A stretch of DNA of 64,000 nt from Pseudoscleropodium purum (lineage: Eukaryota; Streptophyta; Bryopsida; Hypnales; Brachytheciaceae). The notes below the pieces were generated by a model. The model saw nothing but the letters and a program-made list of their open reading frames with translations, made no database searches and was not told the DNA's origin. The stretch is from the NCBI GenBank assembly GCA_963969395.1, contig OZ017798.1, positions 19,522,173 to 19,586,172 on the forward strand, read 5' to 3'. Every line of letters starts with the position of its first letter. Positions within the stretch are counted from its first letter, which is position 1. Below, piece after piece: positions 37,426-48,600 of the stretch. The position numbers were made by a program, and so were the translations under genes.

Positions 37426-39556
37426 ATGGAGGCTCCTCAAGGTGAGCGACGATGGCCGATTTCCTCAAGTTGCATGATCTCTTCAGCTATGATCACCTGC
37501 TTTTGCTTTTTCCAAGCTCATGGACGTTTGTCTGTGCTTAGTTGCAGGAGATTTGGGCGAGCTAGTTTGCGAGTTTCTTGAGGTTTGTATTCATCAGCTG
37601 CTGTGCATCCGCGAGGTTTATCCGCCAGGTAGGTTTACCGAGTCTCTTGTTGTCTGTTTTTCGTCCGGGGATACTCCAAATCGATACTTTTGCTGATTTA
37701 CTTGTTGGCAACTGGCAGAGGATTCCAATGCACTAAAGAATGCGTCATTTCGATACCGTATGCGAAAGTTATGAAGGGTTAAAGTTTTATTAGTTGAAGT
37801 TTAAGATTGGTGATTTGATACGAAGTATATTGATCAAGGGGTGCAGCAGCTGAACAGGAAAGTGATGCTTTGAAGTCTCTAGCAATATGGGGTGAGCCTA
37901 CTTTAGATTTTTTTAGTCAATTTAGTGAAATTTTTTGGTTTTACGTGCAGAGATCTTCGAAAGACGGCGCCATTTTAATGTTCCTGTGCAGTGGGCTCGT
38001 CACCCTGAGTTGAGGGAGTACATACATTCGGCCGTTGCTAATCTTCAGCCTTGGATTCAGGAAGTAAGGATATCTGTATCCCAAGCTCTCATCATTCATA
38101 TCTTAGATATTGGATTACCCCCGAGGGCCTCATGTATTTTCTGGCGCTTTTAAGTGGGTCATATGAGGACTTTCTTTTGTTCAGTTTATGTTTTTTTGTG
38201 ACCAACATATGCAATTTGCTTCACTGTTTCTGCCGATTTAAAATTCCGTTCTGTGTGAATTATTTTGTTCTCAAGATGATCAATCGAATTTGTCATGTAA
38301 AATACTATGAAATCCCTGTCGTGCAGGGGGTGCCGAATGAAACCTGAGTCGAGTGCTGTACTGATCAAATTGGTGGATGTGATTTTAGGGCGTTGTGGAG
38401 AAAATCGCAATAGTGTTTCTGGATGGCCACCAAGTGCCAGTGGAGAAGGCTGTTTTCAAGCTATGCCTTAAGCAGGTGGCAGGTGCAGGATTACCCTCAT
38501 CTCACCTCGAGTTTGCTCTTCGAGGCTTCCTCCTCAAGCTCTGCGTTTCTGATTCCGCACTGTCGCTTTTACCACCAGGTACATTCCCTTGGATAAGCTT
38601 TCTAGCCCTAAGTGATGGAGAGCCTCCATTTTGTAACTGCCACTGAGCATATTTACTATTATAAACCTGTCATTTTTTTACATGTTCGTTTATGGAAATG
38701 AAAAAGGATTCCAGTGCACCAAAGAAGACGATATTTGCATACTGCATGCAAAGGTTACAATGGTTCAAAGTTTTATTGGAAATTTCAACACTTGAATAGA
38801 TGTTTAGGTGGTCTGTATCCTCTTAATCAATAAATATGAAGCATGGATTTGAAGTTTAGGGTGACAATTTAGGGTTTCCCTACCTTAGTTTGGTTGCAAA
38901 AGGTGATGTCCCTGAATATTAAGTTTTGTCCTGGGAAAGGGTAGCAATAGGGGTTATCGAACCTTGATTATGTCTTCACCAGGGTGAGGATTATGTCCTC
39001 CTGTACGTTAGGACTAGGAAAAACTAAGGACTGTAATTGGTGGTCACAATATTCCCGATTACTTCTCTTGTGGAGTAAGTCATGAGATCATTGTGGTAAG
39101 TGGGTGCAATTGGGTGCTATTGCACTCCAATCCTAGAAAAGCCTACGATATTTGCAACTAGCAAGAGTCAAATTGAAGTAAGATAATTCTGAGGAGTAGT
39201 TAGTTGCTTTGAGAGGAATAACCATTTTTATCACCGATAGAAGATTATGTGCCAAGGAAGTTTGATAGCCCCAGTTCGTGCCCACAAAAGAATTGCAACA
39301 ACGTATCATGAATTTAACACTGCAATTATTCTTAGCTTTTGCAGATTGTTCGTGGGAGGTGGTGGCTTACATGAAGGCTATCGCTGCCGACATTTCCAGC
39401 AAAGGCCAGTATTGGGTACCAGCTGAGGAGAAGGAGAATTCAAACCAGAGCTTCACGATCACGGCCATCAAGTCCATGCGCAGTAGTTGCTTGGACATGC
39501 AATTGTACATTGAGCACCCTGTCCCTGTAGAAGAGCCCATTAAGAGAGAAAAGTAA
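37426..39556 (+). CDS. REV7: REV7/MAD2B HORMA-domain protein, copy A, 203 aa, 5 exons
   Basis: Exons: 37,426-37,441, 37,548-37,628, 37,951-38,063, 38,389-38,578 and 39,345-39,556; all joins are GT-AG and keep phase. The start ATG directly follows an in-frame TAG. The product is a single HORMA domain: ELVCEFLEVCIHQLLCIREVYP at 10-31 (given here only as a landmark), RRRHFNVPVQWARHPELREY around 37-56, EKIAIVFLDGHQVPVEK at 74-90, and the C-terminal seatbelt with W157 and LDMQLYIEH. Family knowledge: REV7 bridges REV3 and REV1 in DNA polymerase zeta for translesion synthesis in the nucleus. The REV3-binding tyrosine (Y56), the HORMA-interface arginine (R115) and the seatbelt tryptophan align with human Y63, R124 and W171. 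About 203 residues compares with 211 in human. A near neighbour copy follows 510 bp downstream. Confidence 0.92.
37717..37840 (+). repeat. Dispersed repeat in REV7-A intron 2
   Basis: ATTCCAATGCACTAAAGAAT and GTATGCGAAAGTTATGAAGG recur in REV7-A intron 4 (38,700-38,840) and at 25,744-25,870. All three copies are in the plus orientation. Confidence 0.65.
38700..38840 (+). repeat. Dispersed repeat in REV7-A intron 4
   Basis: ATTCCAGTGCACCAAAGAAG and GCATGCAAAGGTTACAATGG mark the third visible copy. It continues into a TTGAATAGATGTTT stretch also seen at 25,820. Confidence 0.65.
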
Positions 39557-40065
39557 ATATGTACGACTAGAGGATTTACTGTTGATGATTTTTGTATGCT
39601 GCAGTTCTAAGTGCGGGATGTAGTTATGTCTAGAGGTACTGTAGAACTCTTATTATTCGCATCTCCCCAAATGAGCCTGCGCCATTCCTCAGGGACTTTA
39701 GGATTCTGTCTTAAATGCAAAACCCTGACACCTGCAACAGATTTGATATTACACAAGCCCTTAGTCTGGGGGTTCGATAGACTGCCCTCTTTGGGAACTC
39801 TGATTTCTGCCATGGCCAATGAAGCAGAGCGAGAGGAACGGAATTAGGGTTTCGTGGGACGACCCTCTTTTGTGTCATACAAGTCGCCGATTCGAGAATC
39901 AATTTCTACAGATTCTCTGCTCCTTCCTCATGACGCTAGGGTTTTAGGAAAAGTCGATCCTGTGACTTTAGGTCTTGTCATGGCAGAAAGAAGTAATGCA
40001 AAAGGGCGTTCTACTTCTCCGAGCACCGACACCACCTCAACAGCAAGTGCTGCCTTCTGGTGTCT
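39557..40065 (+). promoter_or_regulatory. Spacer between the REV7 copies; presumed REV7-B promoter and leader
   Basis: Less AT-rich than the distant flanks. Two upstream ATGs (39,854 and 39,980) open a frame that crosses the REV7-B start out of register, so they would be upstream ORFs if transcribed. No TATA element stands out. The assignment as promoter rests on position only. Confidence 0.35.
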
Positions 40066-41516
40066 ATGGAAGGCGTTCGTATCTCTGATCGAGGTACATG
40101 CCTCGGCCTTGAATGTGCTTTAATGTTGAAATTTTTTGCTCATTTTGATACGGTTTTAATCGATACAGCATCAAACCCTAAACAGAGAACCCGAAACCTA
40201 GCTCCGTTAAATCTTACCAATTGTAGGGCGGTTTTAAATTTGAATCCGCTCAATTGTAGGTTTTAATGTGGGTCTGGGTATTCTACTAATGATATTTCTG
40301 TTTAGCAGGAGAGCTTGGAGAGCTGGTTTGTGAGTTTCTGGAGGTTTGCATCCATCAGCTGCTGTGCATCCGAGAACTCTACCCACCAGGTAGGGCTCCT
40401 TCTGGAAATTGACACCTTTGCTTTGGCTGTGAGGTTCGGTGCTGTAATAGTAGAAAGTGGGATGTCTCATTCTTAACTTCAGGAGAATGATCGGGTATTG
40501 GATATGCAGAGCTTTTTGAGAGACGGCGGCACTTTAACGTTCCAGTCCAGTGGGCTCGTCACCCTGGTTTGAGAGAGTATATCCATTCGGCAGTCACTAA
40601 TCTTCACCCTTGGATTCTGCAAGTAAGTTTTTTTTTCTTTTATGACAATTTTAGCTCTGTTGAATTAGCTGTTTCCTATTTAACTTGAGCTTCTGTGTTA
40701 TATGGTATAACTGATTGCAAACAGTTTGGTAACAAACCATGTTTTAGAATTTTTCACTGCTTCGTTTTTGGTGCCTTTTTGCTAAGTCCTTGGTTGTATT
40801 TTCAGGGGGTCGTGGACAAAATTACTCTTTTGGTTGTAGATATCAATCAGACGCCTGTGGAGAAATTTGTATTCAAGCTCGGCCTCAAGCAGCTGTCAAG
40901 CGCAGGAGTGCCAGCACAGCATCTTGAATTCGCCCTAAGAGGCTTCCTCCTCAAGATCTCCGTTTCTGATGCGCTACTGTCGCCTTTACTCTCAGGTATA
41001 AATTCTGCTAGAGAACCTGCTGTGCTGAACCGGCTTACTGTAGGGTTTTGAATCCAAAGAAGTCCTATCCAAAGCAAAGAGGACCCTAGACCCTAAACTT
41101 ATCCGAGTTTGGAACCCGAGTTTGGGATCATTTCGCCTCATCTGATTTAGGATTATATTGCTGATTGGTTACGTTGGCCACTTTTAAGGTGCTAATATAT
41201 ATGCATCAAGTTATACCAATTATACAACGTTCGTTCTTCAATTTTGAAAGAGCAAGGAAATTGACAGTCACCTTGTTTCGTGGCAGATTGTTCATGGGAA
41301 CTGGTTGCCTATCTAAAGTCACCCTCTCCGGACACCATCAACAAAGACCAACTTTGGATACCAGCGGATGATGAAGGATGGGACCAGAGCTTCACGATAA
41401 CACCCATCAAATCATTCCAGAGTACTTGTTTGGATATGCAGCTCCATGTGGAACACCCCGCGAACCAAAGATCAAGTGACACCGAGCAAGATGACATGTT
41501 CAACAGTATTGCTTGA
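40066..41516 (+). CDS. REV7: REV7/MAD2B HORMA-domain protein, copy B, 213 aa, 5 exons
   Basis: Exons: 40,066-40,093, 40,309-40,389, 40,510-40,622, 40,806-40,995 and 41,287-41,516. Exons 2, 3 and 4 have exactly the lengths (81, 113 and 190 nt) and phases of copy A, showing a tandem duplication of the whole gene. The frame upstream of the chosen ATG has no other ATG before a stop at 39,994. The HORMA core is kept (FERRRHFNVPVQWARHP; PVEKFVFKLGLKQL; LRGFLLKISVSDALL; seatbelt with LWIPADD). Exon 3 differs from copy A at only 6 of 38 residues, while exons 4 and 5 differ more. The first exon (MEGVRISDR) and an acidic C-terminal extension (about ten residues past copy A) are unlike copy A. No disabling change is seen, so both copies look functional. 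Role as for copy A, perhaps with a different partner or timing. Confidence 0.9.
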
Positions 41517-42419
41517 GAAGTCTCCCATCTTACGAGCCTCCCATCTTTCCATACTAAACCCGGGCTTCACAAAGTTGAGAATTGGTACGTTGATTTCAGC
41601 ACAACAATAGTATACGATTCGTTTCTCATGTAAAACTTTAATTATTAACGCAATTCTATAGATCAATTCATTGGAAGACTAGTTAGCTCATTACATCTAT
41701 TTTAGCGGGGAGCTTGCTCCCTCTCCATTGCTTTTCATACCTAATTGATTTATTTCAAAAGCTTGTGAATCACTACCTTGATAATCAGATAGCGGATATT
41801 GACAATGCTTTATATAAGCTCAAGATGCTATGCGAAATGAACCTAGATTCTTTTTGCAAGGGTGCAAATGCAGTTGCTCAAGAATGCTATGAATTGTACT
41901 GTACAGCAATACTCTGATATGCTCATGGTGTGTCAACTGCAATATTGTCTTTTTTACACTCATTGTCTAGAATGATATCTCTAACTAGACTAGAATCTGA
42001 GGCACTGCCACAAATCATTCCTGTGGCTTCCTGTTTGCAAGTAAAATCTCTTATCAGGGAGTATATTACCAACTCTGACAAGGCTGTGATTATTCCTCTT
42101 CAAGTAGACGCTGAACTTGGATAGGAGTTGAGGAGCAGCTTCATTTGGAGAATAATTTTGCTCCATATTTGGAACTGTTCACCTGGCCCATGATTTGCTT
42201 CGGCACACGTCTTTTGCCGTGGTTGCCATCATCTGGATTTCACTTAATTTTAAGTGACTTAAAGATGACATTTCAAATGGCAAACTTACAGCCGTAAGAA
42301 AAACAAATATGAGAACTAGTTTGGGCCAGATAATTGGTGGACTTACTTTGTGCACGTTCATGTCACGGTAATCTCGGCAAGAAATAAACTTGTTGATTAT
42401 CGATTTCCTCACAACAGAA
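41517..42419. other. Convergent 3' intergenic region
   Basis: This lies between the 3' ends of REV7-B and the WD40 gene. Plus-strand frames at 41,714-41,917 and 41,930-42,124 read like protein (for example IADIDNALYKLKMLCEMN) but I do not recognise them and they lack splice partners. They may be remnants of a gene fragment. Confidence 0.4.
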
Positions 42420-45400
42420 CTACCTTGTCACAAAGCGCCAAAGTATGACGTGACCCTGAGCATCCCCTGACACTAACCAAACAGTCGAATCAAGGCTATG
42501 CAATTGACTTCCGTTTCTCTCAAGTGGTGACATAGTTTGTACTGAACTTAGAATGGATGATGAGGAAGTAAGCGTAGCTGCTAATGATCTTACACCCGTA
42601 GCATGTGCTTGCACCGGTTCTCCAACAGGGGCCAGAGTTTCTGGATTCCATACACGCATAAACTGCAAAGCACCATTAAGCATACAACTCAGCTGAAATG
42701 AAAATTCAAGATAAAAAAGACGGCAACTGAATTCAAACGGTAATAACATGGTTCTCAGTAAGCTTACGATTGGGTTGTTTCAAGAACTCCTGGACAACAT
42801 CACAAAATAATCTTGAGTTTTCCATAACTCACGGGAAGATCTGCTTATGTCACAATGATCATTTAAAGGCCTTCGAATGACCCTAATCCATAGGAAGATC
42901 TTTCCATGTACCATGACGAAGATTCTTTTTATGACACTCTAAAGTTTCCAGAAAAACTTTTCAATGTCAATGATGCGCACAAACCTTGTCAGCCCCGCCA
43001 CTGAAGAGGAAGGTGCTTGTTGATGTTAAGGCATGCAGCTTTGAGCCCTTGTGCGCAGCTACTGCTTCTGCCTTCATTTGCAAGGTCAACTTGCTCCAGA
43101 CCTAGAATGCACATGTCGAGGAAAGAATATAAGGAAATACTAATTCTTGTGGATAATGAACGTATGTGGAAACTTTCCATCATATGAAGAAGCTAAAACA
43201 GTGTGAATTCACAAGCACAAAGGGACAGAATGTACCCGAATATGGCCATCATGTCCAGCAGTAATAACAACGTCGTTGTAGAGCACTAGACTGATGATTC
43301 TGCCTGCAATACATTTGTTGCTGAGATTCCTCCACGTATTCCAGTGTTACGCAAGCAGAGGTTCATTTGGTGCTACTCAGACAGTTGTGAAAGGACCAAA
43401 GACAAAAATCGTTGAATAAAAGACGAAAAATTCAACTCTACAGACATGTTGTAGTGAACTAAAATAATTTCCCCAGTACAGCGTTACGACTTCCACATCT
43501 AGTCAAAGCTTCAAAATGCCCGAATTGGCCAATGAGTTTAAAGGTTTCAACTCTAAATTGCTTGATTTGAGTAGTTTGTCAATTACTCCAAGGATATTAG
43601 TCTCTATCCGATAACATTGAATATGGCAATCAAATAGGTGTATTTGAGATACATCCCACACCGGCGGTCCGATCACTCAAAATTCAAAATCAATTGAACT
43701 GGATAGCCATACCTTCATGGGCTTGAACACTGGCTCCTGTGTAAAGGGAGCTAACAGATAGGTTCTTTAAAGCTTGAGAGATTTTCCACATATGCAGCAC
43801 TCTGGCAAGGCAATTAGAATCGGTCAACTTTTCTGTTTAAAGATTAATCCCGAAGTACGTAAATGACATAAAGTATCAGCTTGTACGTCCATAGGAGTTG
43901 AATGAATCATTTGGGAACTTCAAGGAAGAAAAATATACCATTGAAATTAAGAAAACATGCCCCACAGTTTCAAACAATAAAATATGTTTTGATAGTTACT
44001 ATAATGGAGTTCGTGTTTCCAAAGTGGAATTTCTATGTTTAGTTCAGCATCAAAGGGTTAAAGATTTCCAAAAGCGAAGGCACGCAAAGCATAGGCTTAC
44101 CCATCTGCGGTGGCAGCGTAAATGAAGTCATCATCCATCGCTGTTACAAGCACATCGCCTGCTCTTCCCAAGCACAGTTCCAGTATTAATGACTGAAGCT
44201 TTTCACCACAACATGCAATATCCCCAACAAGTGTGAGTGAAGAAAATCCAAACAGAAACAATTCGGCAAATGACCATTACCCTTGAATAGTTGCAAGTCA
44301 CCTAAATACTTAATCGTGGAGGAGTTTGTCATCCTAGCGTTTGAGGTGCCAGGAAGCTTCCACACCTTAATGAAATTGCATGCTGCGCTGAACAGAACAG
44401 AGCAATGAAAATACCACAACACAATTACCTCACTCACAATAAAAACTTAAGAACGAAGCGTAAGAGACACCCTGGCTCCCGAGAGTGGACACTGCATAAT
44501 ATTCTAGAGAACCTTATTGAGAACCCCCTAAGGGGAACAATGACACATGTAGGGGATTTGCGACACCCAGATTTACAAAATTGAGCTCAATTTGAAAAAA
44601 GTGAGCGATCACCAAGTCTTCAAATTGTCTTCACATACAAGTATTTCAGGGCTTCATTCAATTAATTTTCTCTGATTTTCTCTGATTTGACATGACTTGC
44701 TCTACATAACTTTGACAATGTTCTCGAAATATGCCATGCCATTACTCTCAAGGATGCTATGTGTATCAGCATAGAATAATCGCACAACTCCATATGCTTG
44801 TTGTAAGAGTAGAAATAATGAACCCCCAAGAAACTGGAAAGCAATTGGACTTTGAGACAAATATAAGAAAAAAGCAGATATGTGATGCTGTATGCAATTT
44901 CTAAGTTTACCTTACCATAGCTGTATTGCCAACAGCGAGAGTTCGCACCCACCCAGTATGGCCTCCTAAAGCATCCCCAAGAACTGGAGTCCAATCCCTC
45001 AGTCTCCAAAGTCGCAACTCCCTCGTTGCATGACCTGCAACCAACCCACGAAACTTGAAACCAATCCCGACGTAGACACACTTGCCTCAGAGGCGAACTT
45101 GCAGAATCCAGTAATCAGTCCATGAACAAGGATTGCAGGGACAAAAACTTCACATTAGAAGAAAGCTTTGCAGATTTCGTTCAATTCTCACGTAGTTGAC
45201 CGGTCATGTGTCAAACATACACTTATCAAGGCTTAGTAGCTAAGCCAACAATGCATTTTCGTCATGAAGTACATTTGTCGTCATGGTTAACCAAGTTCTC
45301 TGGGGTGGTGGGGGTGGTGGGGGTACAATACTGAATAAACGCACTAATCCCTAATGACACTACCTCGTGGGTACAAATGAGCTTTTAAATGCTCGTGTGT

Positions 45401-46834
45401 TCACAACCTAATAAGTGAAAGTCGTCAAATCAAATGTGTATACAACATGACAAGATATGAATATACTCACGGAATGTGCAATTACAGAGAGGGTCATCAG
45501 AGAGGGTTGAGTGGATAAAGAACAAAGACTCTTGGGGGCCAAAAATGACTAAAATATTCTTATCTAACAAAAAAATCATAAACCCGAGATGACTTGCCAG
45601 TAATGAGAAGGTCAAGCTGAGGTGCCACCCCCAAGGAGAAAATGGGACTCCCACTCTCGGAACCACGTAATTCACATCTTTCAACAACCTCCAAATCCGC
45701 ATCCGCTGAAGCCGGCACTCCAAAGCACGTCATTAGCAAGTGAGCATCAGTGGATGTAGAAACGAGCGACAATCTACCCGCATTTTGCTGAAAGCACACA
45801 CTCCCAATCCAACTTTAGTTAACGGACTAAATCTTTACCAGTACACCCGACCTCCTTTACATCACCTTCTCTAATCTTACGTCCTCTGTTCTCTCACCAG
45901 AACAGAAGAAAGGATATAGACTGTTCAAAACTCACTCGGCTCTCCCTCACACTTTGCTATGGCACATGAAATTGCATACAAACGTACAATAAGGAGTTCG
46001 ACGAATGCAACAAGTTCTAGACCACCTCTTGTGACCCCACAGTACTTTTTGGATAAAATTGGAGAATACTCAAGTTTGATGAATGGAATATCCTGAACTT
46101 GTAGTGTTCCTACAATGATAGAATAAGTGAATGCAAAGGTGCAATTCTTATTTTCCAACCAATTTATTCCCTCTTGAAGCGAATACTAGAATTCGCCCAT
46201 TATTCATGAGACTTGAGATGAGATGAGAAGAATCTTTGTCCAAAATCAATAATCTAATACCCAATTTTGACACCCACTAAAATCACATTTGCATCCAACA
46301 CTATTCTATCACAATGTTACAAAATTCCATATGACCACGAGCATTTTGTGCGCCTAGGGTGTACCATTAAAGAGCTCAGAGCGAAATCAAGAAACTCAAT
46401 CACGATTACATTTTCAATCCTTCAAACATTCGGAAGGTTTCTCACCTCCGTAGCAGTATTATGCAAGAGTAGGGCTAAAATTGCGCCCTGGTGAAGCTGT
46501 CCTTGCCATTGACGCCTCTGCAATCGCCATAGCCATATGATCAACAGCAAAGACTGAATAATCGAGTGTCTGAAAAATGGAGTGACTGACTAATTGAGCT
46601 CCAAAAACTGACTCAAAATCTCCAACTCAGGTTCGAAATTGGGGCTATCACCAGAACATAATCTCGCAGGTTCCCTGAGGAATTTCTTTCGGAATTGCAA
46701 GAGGTTCTATTCCATCGCAACTGCCCCAGCATGTCACAGAAACTCTTATCCTGGTGACTGTGGGTTAAGCTTAGTTTCCTGAGAAGCCGAGCGGGAACGG
46801 GAATGCAAATGCTGGAAGCATGTGTGAGTCCCAT
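42420..46834 (-). CDS. WD40-repeat protein with transit-peptide-like N-terminus, 409 aa, 10 exons
   Basis: Exons on the minus strand: 46,652-46,834, 46,446-46,517, 45,598-45,787, 44,911-45,034, 44,302-44,387, 44,101-44,158, 43,713-43,801, 43,236-43,303, 42,985-43,101 and 42,420-42,662. Phases agree at every join; the third intron uses GC-AG. Six blades end in readable WD-type motifs: RELRLW (W158), NFIKVW (W199), GVLHMW (W243), GHIRVW (W292), KFMRVW (W334) and GHVILW (W404). GH pairs precede several of them, and a seventh, weaker blade probably lies in residues 85-145. The first 60 residues (MGLTHASSICIPVPARLLRK onward) are rich in S, R, L and N and poor in acids, as in a plastid or mitochondrial transit peptide. 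This is inference; the first exon is the least certain part. WD40 propellers scaffold complexes; the partner is unknown. I cannot name an orthologue. Confidence 0.82.
45305..45325 (+). repeat. GGTGGTGGG repeat in WD40 intron 3
   Basis: GGGGTGGTGGGGGTGGTGGG on the plus strand, C-rich on the transcribed strand. It lies within the intron that carries the GC donor. Confidence 0.7.
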
Positions 46835-47105
46835 GTCTGGAATGTGGGAAATTCTTTGAGTGAAGATCACGGCGGTCTATCGACGTTGCAATTGCAGAGA
46901 GCAGTGGCTCTCACGAGGCTGTGGAGTGTCTTGAAAAGAGACGTGGAGTGAAAGAGGATTTTTGCTAGTCAGTTACATCGTGACCTCTTTAATATCACAT
47001 TCGCTTTGGTCTCTGTATTATCACTATCACTCGAGAGGTCGTGAAACAGGTATTTGGTTTACATTTCAAAGTTGATATAGAGCATTGTTGCTTCAAGATT
47101 AACCC
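46835..47105 (-). promoter_or_regulatory. Leader and promoter side of the WD40 gene
   Basis: Less AT-rich up to about 46,980, giving way to AT-rich repeats at 47,106. The likely leader lies next to the ATG at 46,834. No promoter element is recognisable with confidence. Confidence 0.35.
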
Positions 47106-47758
47106 TTAACCCCTAAATGCCCAAGGGCTGTTTTGAGCTTTTTGGAATTTGCTCTAAATTGAATAAAATAACAACATTTTGATAAGTTGTATCAATTTTT
47201 TTGAATTGTGACCGTACAAATTCAAACTAGACATGCTAGAGATCTCATAGGAAAAGAAAACACAACAATATCACCTATGAAGTGAAAAATTAGAATGTTT
47301 GACCATGAGGGTGTTAAAATTGCAAAAGTGATGTGAAGTCTTTCAATCTTCTTTTCACAAGTCAAATCCAAAAAGTTGGTGACCAAAAAAATATGAGATT
47401 AAAGGACCTACTATGCATAACTCCAATCAACTTATAGCTTTTAAAAATCTACTATATAGTTTTTTAAAGTGAATTTTGAATTTGATTTTTTTCCGAGATC
47501 TAGTGTATTTGAGGCTCACTTCCAAATACTCTCAAAACTATGGGAAGTCTAGATTGCAATGGATACCCTTGCACAAAAATCTTGAATTGAAAAATCATTG
47601 TCATTTATATTCAAGATCAAATTTTTGATACTAAAACTAGACTTTAAGAAGAACTTTTCATAAATGTAAACTAATAAAAATAGCAACTTAATTAGGTTTT
47701 ATTTAACTTCAAAGTTTTGCAACACTAGATTTTGATGCTTCAAGTAGTTAGGGGTTAA
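47106..47758. mobile_element. TTAA-ended element, copy 10 (short, divergent body)
   Basis: The left end is TTAA then CCCCTAAATGCCC (with a second TTAACCC directly before it); the right end is GTAGTTAGGGG then TTAA. 653 bp. The interior does not match the subfamilies at 5, 28 or 58 kb, so only the tips place it in the family. Confidence 0.55.
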
Positions 47759-48100
47759 AAGGATGTATCTCCAATGACCAAGGTAGTCACCAAAATTGCT
47801 TCAATTATTGATACATTCCTTGTTTCTACAATGAATAGTCATATCATTCATCGAACACTTTTTGGTCTCAACATTGTTTGACAATTAAAAAATGTTAAGG
47901 CCAAAAAGTGGCCCATAGATGACTTGATTCTAGAAACAAAAAATGCCCCTATCGGTTCAATAATTCAAGCATTTTGGTGACTAAATTGATTGCAGGGGAT
48001 TATTGGTCCAATAGGTGCATTCTTTGTTTCTACAATAAATAATGAAATCATCCATGGGCTACCTTTCAACCTAAACGTCCTTCAAGGATTCATGGGTTAA
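47755..48100. mobile_element. TTAA-bounded foldback repeat
   Basis: The segment lies between two TTAA sites, the left shared with copy 10 and the right after TTCATGGG. It contains inverted arms at 47,784-47,867 and 47,899-47,983, then a third partial arm at about 48,000-48,060. The arms share TAGTCACCAAAAT, ATTATTGA, a TTTGTTTCTA stretch and GGCCACTTTTTGG-like ends. Single arms recur at 21,650-21,776 and 18,195-18,265. Confidence 0.65.
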
Positions 48101-48129
48101 ACATCTAGTGTAGATTTTTGTGAATGTAG

Positions 48130-48600
48130 TTATTAGGCACTCAAGGTGTATAGTGACACAAAGTGTCACTATACACTCCCCCCCTCAGTTTTCATTTAAA
48201 TTTTTTTATTTTACCACCCCCACCTATCATTTAGAATTTGATTAAATTTTTTTAATCTTACCCCCCCTCACCCCCACCCCCTCTTGTAATCTTCAGAATC
48301 AAAGTTCTTGACAAACAATATGGGACAATTGATCTCGTATCCAATACTATATCCGTATTCAGTACACGTACTTAGTATTCATATCTAGTACCCGTACCCG
48401 TATTCGTATTCGTATTCAATATTTGTATTTTATATTTGAACGGCTTAGATTAAATTTCACAAGATCAACATCTTGTGATTTTTTGAGAAATCAACGTCAA
48501 TTTTGAGGGTAAGCATTTTTTGAGAGAGGAGGGGGGGAACTAATGGGAAACTGGGGTGGCAGGCGAGTTTTAGTGTATAGTAGCCCAAGTGTTGTATGAG
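48130..48600. repeat. Possible MITE with a terminal 14-bp palindrome
   Basis: GTGTATAGTGACAC at 48,146-48,159 is perfectly mirrored at 48,163-48,176 with a three-base loop. C-rich sequence follows. Near 48,570 an inverted match (AGTGTATAGTAGCCC, preceded by G-rich sequence) suggests the opposite terminus. A TATTCG/TACCCG run lies at about 48,345-48,430 inside. Termini and target duplication are uncertain. Confidence 0.45.

Noticed and set aside
39854..40123. 89-codon frame as an N-terminal extension of REV7-B
   Set aside because: It reaches the exon 1 donor in phase 0, while exon 2 needs one carried base. Joining would shift the HORMA domain out of frame.
46520..46537. ATG GCT ATG GCG as the WD40 start
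   Set aside because: This frame meets a stop (TAA) about 20 codons on, before the donor of exon 2. The phase-correct frame comes from the upstream exon.
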